Origin: Methyloceanibacter sp.
GTDB taxonomy: Bacteria > Pseudomonadota > Alphaproteobacteria > Rhizobiales > Methyloligellaceae
Length of the DNA stretch: 8,667 bases
Assembly: GCA_016649675.1 (NCBI GenBank)
Contig: JAENXG010000093.1
Coordinates: 1 to 8,667 of the forward strand
Reading direction: 5' to 3'
In this document: one piece after another, positions 6,833 through 8,667 of the stretch
How the letters are laid out: each line of letters starts with the position of its first letter
How positions within the stretch are numbered: the stretch's first letter is position 1
Made by a program: the position numbers and the translations under genes
Notes under the pieces: model-generated
Seen by the model: the letters and a program-made list of their open reading frames with translations, nothing else
Databases searched by the model: none
What the model was told of the DNA's origin: nothing

Positions 6833-6877
6833 GGATCACTTGTCAGTCTCGTACGGTCAGCGCCATAAAGGCCGCCC

Positions 6878-6914
6878 CTTGTGCCCGGACCTGGAGCCTC
6901 GCTTTCCGGGCAAG
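6878..6914 (+). other. Hairpin in the rsmE-gshA gap
   Basis: GCCCGGA (6883-6889) pairs perfectly with TCCGGGC (6905-6911). With G6881 bulged, T6882, T6880, T6879 and C6878 can extend the stem against 6912-6914, though not all at once. The loop is 15 bases. No T-run follows, so it is a poor terminator for rsmE. It lies 31 bases before the gshA ATG and could be part of the gshA leader. Confidence 0.35.
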
Positions 6915-6944
6915 CGTCTTCCTACTTGAAACGGAGCTCTTCTC

Positions 6945-8327
6945 ATGTCGACACGGGTGAGTGGGCCGGAACGCCCCGTCATCTGCTCGCGCGATGAGCT
7001 CGTCGCCGATCTCGAGGCGGGATCGAAGCCCGCCAGCGAATGGCGCATCGGCACCGAGCACGAGAAGTTCGGCTTCTACATGCACGACCATTCGCCGGTC
7101 CCTTATGAGGGCGATCGCGGCATCGGCGCGCTGCTCGAGGCGCTGCACGATCGCTTCGGCTGGGACCCAGTGCTGGAAAAGGGCAACATCATCGCGCTCC
7201 GTCGCAAGGATTGCCCGAAAGGGGACGCCGTAAGCCTCGAGCCCGGCGGCCAGCTCGAGCTGTCCGGCGCGCCGCTCGAGACCCTGCATCAGACGCAAGA
7301 GGAGCTCCGTCAGCATCTCGTCGAGGTGGGCGAGGTCGGACGCGACCTCGGCGTAGGCTTCCTTGGCATCGGCTTCTCGCCGAAATGGACTCTCGCCGAG
7401 ACGCCGGTGATGCCCAAAGAGCGCTACCGCATCATGAAGCGTTATATGCCGAAGCGCGGGACGCGCGGCCTCGACATGATGTTCCGCACCGCGACCGTGC
7501 AGGTGAATCTCGATTTCGGCAGCGAGGCCGACATGGTCGAGAAGCTCCGCGTGGGCTTATCGCTGCAACCGGTGGCGACCGCGCTCTTCGCCAACTCACC
7601 TTTCACCGAAGGCAAGCCCAACGGCTTCCAGTCCTACCGCGCCGAAATGTGGCGCGACACCGACCCCGATCGCACCGGGCTCATCCCCTTCGCCTTCGAG
7701 CCGGGCATGGGCTTTGAGCGCTATGTGGACTATGCGCTCGATGTGCCGATGTATTTCGTCTATCGCGACGAGCGTTATATCGACGTTGCCGGCGCCTCGT
7801 TCAGAGATTTTCTTGCGGGCAAGCTTGAAGCCCTTCCAGGGGTCAGGCCGACGCTCGACGATTGGGCCGACCATCTCACCACGCTGTTCCCCGATGTGCG
7901 CCTCAAGCGCTTTCTCGAAATGCGCGCCGCCGATGCCGGCCCCTTCGCGCGGCTCATTGCTTTGCCGGCGCTGTGGGTCGGGCTCCTTTACGACAAGACG
8001 GCGCTCGATGCGGCCTCGGCGCTGACCGCCGACTGGACGGAAGCCGACCGCCAAGCCTTGCGCGACGCCGTCCCGCGCCTTGGGCTTGCCACGCCCTTCC
8101 ACGGCGTGACGCTGTGGACGGTCGCGCGCGATGTGGTGAATTTGGCGCTCGCCGGATTGGAGCGCCGCGCGCGGGTCGATTGTAACGGCGAGGACGAGCG
8201 TAAGACGCTCGAGCCGCTGGTCGAGACGATCGAGAACGGGCGCTCGCCCGCAGACCTTCTGCTCGCCGATTATCGCGGACCCTGGCAGGGCGATATCGAC
8301 AAGGTGTTCGACACCTACGCGTTCTGA
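6945..8327 (+). CDS. gshA: Glutamate-cysteine ligase, plant/alphaproteobacterial type
   Basis: This 460-residue enzyme joins glutamate and cysteine with ATP, the first and rate-setting step of glutathione synthesis in the cytoplasm. It belongs to the GCS2-type ligases shared by plants and alphaproteobacteria, not the E. coli type. Visible family motifs are IGTEHEKFGF (35-44), LEPGGQLELSGAP (98-110), TATVQVNLDF (182-191), ANSPFTEGKPNGFQSYR (216-232) and FLEMRAADAG (323-332). The length is normal and nothing is missing. ATG is supported by GGAG (6933-6936) 8 bases upstream. Only three cysteines are present (14, 90, 413), so the redox-switch disulfides described for plant enzymes are unlikely to be conserved in full. 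The next intrinsic terminator lies 145 bases past the stop. Confidence 0.96.
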   Translation: MSTRVSGPERPVICSRDELVADLEAGSKPASEWRIGTEHEKFGFYMHDHSPVPYEGDRGIGALLEALHDRFGWDPVLEKGNIIALRRKDCPKGDAVSLEPGGQLELSGAPLETLHQTQEELRQHLVEVGEVGRDLGVGFLGIGFSPKWTLAETPVMPKERYRIMKRYMPKRGTRGLDMMFRTATVQVNLDFGSEADMVEKLRVGLSLQPVATALFANSPFTEGKPNGFQSYRAEMWRDTDPDRTGLIPFAFEPGMGFERYVDYALDVPMYFVYRDERYIDVAGASFRDFLAGKLEALPGVRPTLDDWADHLTTLFPDVRLKRFLEMRAADAGPFARLIALPALWVGLLYDKTALDAASALTADWTEADRQALRDAVPRLGLATPFHGVTLWTVARDVVNLALAGLERRARVDCNGEDERKTLEPLVETIENGRSPADLLLADYRGPWQGDIDKVFDTYAF

Positions 8328-8370
8328 GCACTGCTTCCACAGGCACGCCGATTGGGTGCGCGGCCCGGCC

Positions 8371-8399
8371 TTGAACGACCACAAAGCGGTAACCATATT
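8371..8399 (+). promoter_or_regulatory. Putative sigma-70 type promoter
   Basis: TTGAAC (8371-8376) and CATATT (8394-8399) each match 4 of 6 bases of the -35 and -10 consensus and are exactly 17 bases apart. The predicted start of transcription is near A8406. It lies after gshA and before a strong terminator on the same strand with no reading frame between, as expected for a small RNA promoter. The match is moderate. Confidence 0.4.
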
Positions 8400-8414
8400 G
8401 GGGGCAAGTTACCG
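8387..8414. repeat. Inverted repeat across the -10 box
   Basis: CGGTAAC (8387-8393) is perfectly inverted as GTTACCG (8408-8414) with 14 bases between. The two arms bracket the proposed -10 box and start site, so a protein bound here would block the promoter. It could instead form a hairpin in a gshA read-through transcript. The arm centres are 21 bases apart, two helix turns. Confidence 0.5.
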
Positions 8415-8511
8415 TCCCCTTCCGCTACCCTGCACGGAGGGGACGTTGGTCCGTCCCCCAAGACGGATGTCATCGGCGACAGAGTCTCCTTTCTCTGTCG
8501 CCGATTTTTTT
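8406..8511 (+). ncRNA. Candidate small RNA between gshA and ialB-like gene
   Basis: A transcript of about 106 nt is predicted from the promoter above to the terminator below. It can fold into three consecutive stem-loops: 8414-8424 with 8435-8444 (10 pairs, one bulge); TCCGTC (8450-8455) with GACGGA (8462-8467); and the terminator stem. An alternative stem, GGGGACG (8439-8445) with CGTCCCC (8452-8458), competes with the first two. There is no credible reading frame inside. Three stem-loops with a U-tailed terminator is a common layout of Hfq-dependent small RNAs in this class. I do not recognise the family. It might instead be only the 3' untranslated region of gshA. Confidence 0.45.
8472..8511 (+). 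terminator. Strong intrinsic terminator
   Basis: ATCGGCGACAGAG (8472-8484) pairs perfectly with CTCTGTCGCCGAT (8493-8505), 13 pairs with an 8-base loop, followed by seven T (8505-8511). It ends plus-strand transcription from gshA and/or the candidate small RNA. The same stem lies 18-60 bases past the ialB-like stop on the other strand but has no U-run in that direction. Confidence 0.93.
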
Positions 8512-8528
8512 GTGCCCGCGATGATTTG

Positions 8529-8667
8529 CTATTTCAGGCCGGCCAGAGCGTCGCCGAAGCCTTGCAACGACACCGGTATGCCGATCCCGGCCTCCGGCGT
8601 GTCGAAGATGATGAACATGGCGGTGCCGCCGGCCTTCATCTTGTTGATGACCTCGTCTTGCAACACG
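8529..8667 (-). CDS. Invasion-associated locus B (IalB)-like protein, C-terminal fragment
   Basis: Only the last 45 codons and the TAG stop (8531-8529) are in the window; the rest lies beyond the right edge. The visible tail includes DEVINKMKAGGTAMFIIF (4-21) and IPVSLQGFGDALAGL (30-44). This matches the usual end of IalB-family proteins: a helix with M-K-A-G, a strand, then PVSL-GF and a short helix. These are small exported proteins common in Hyphomicrobiales, named after a Bartonella erythrocyte-invasion factor; most have no known activity. A signal peptide would be expected at the unseen N-terminus. The gene converges on gshA. Confidence 0.75.
   Translation of the reverse strand, partial: VLQDEVINKMKAGGTAMFIIFDTPEAGIGIPVSLQGFGDALAGLK

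Noticed and set aside
7596..8396. Minus-strand frame of 266 codons opposite gshA
   Set aside because: Antisense shadow of a gene with clear glutamate-cysteine ligase motifs.
1..8667. Mobile elements, CRISPR, tRNA, rRNA, phage or toxin genes
   Set aside because: None seen: no repeated spacer arrays, transposase motifs or tRNA-like folds. All the large genes are ordinary chromosomal ones.

Overview
The window is GC-rich, densely coded DNA from an alphaproteobacterium, most likely of the order Hyphomicrobiales (Rhizobiales). The evidence is the gene set: a plant-type glutamate-cysteine ligase, a DUF4170 protein, an IalB-like protein, UbiA beside RsmE, and an envelope cluster of the rhizobial kind. 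No mobile element, CRISPR array, tRNA or rRNA was seen. The genes look like core chromosomal genes.

Left part (1-4844, minus strand): an apparent operon read from right to left. It holds an inositol-monophosphatase-family phosphatase, a small DUF4170 protein, an MsbA-like ABC exporter, and a long reading frame that runs off the left edge. That last frame is the most unusual gene here. A DUF374 lipid acyltransferase domain continues in frame, with no stop, into Kdo transferase (WaaA/KdtA), whereas these two are normally adjacent separate genes. Together the genes point to lipid A/LPS inner-core assembly and export at the inner membrane. A terminator-like hairpin overlaps the DUF4170 stop and may reduce transcription into the exporter.

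Middle (4845-6944): a 254-base gene-free stretch holds a tandem repeat just before the phosphatase start and a GC-rich hairpin behind ubiA. Then ubiA (ubiquinone synthesis, minus) and rsmE (16S rRNA methylation, plus) diverge across 45 bases. A 112-base gap with a hairpin leads to gshA.

Right part (6945-8667): gshA (first step of glutathione synthesis, plus) converges on the 3' end of an ialB-like gene (minus). The 201 bases between them hold a plausible promoter, an inverted repeat over its -10 region, two further stem-loops and a very strong intrinsic terminator. This layout fits an uncharacterised small RNA of about 106 nt whose terminator loop carries an anti-Shine-Dalgarno-like sequence.

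The best candidates for something undescribed are the acyltransferase-Kdo transferase fusion and the small RNA locus. Both come from reading alone and need the comparisons named below.
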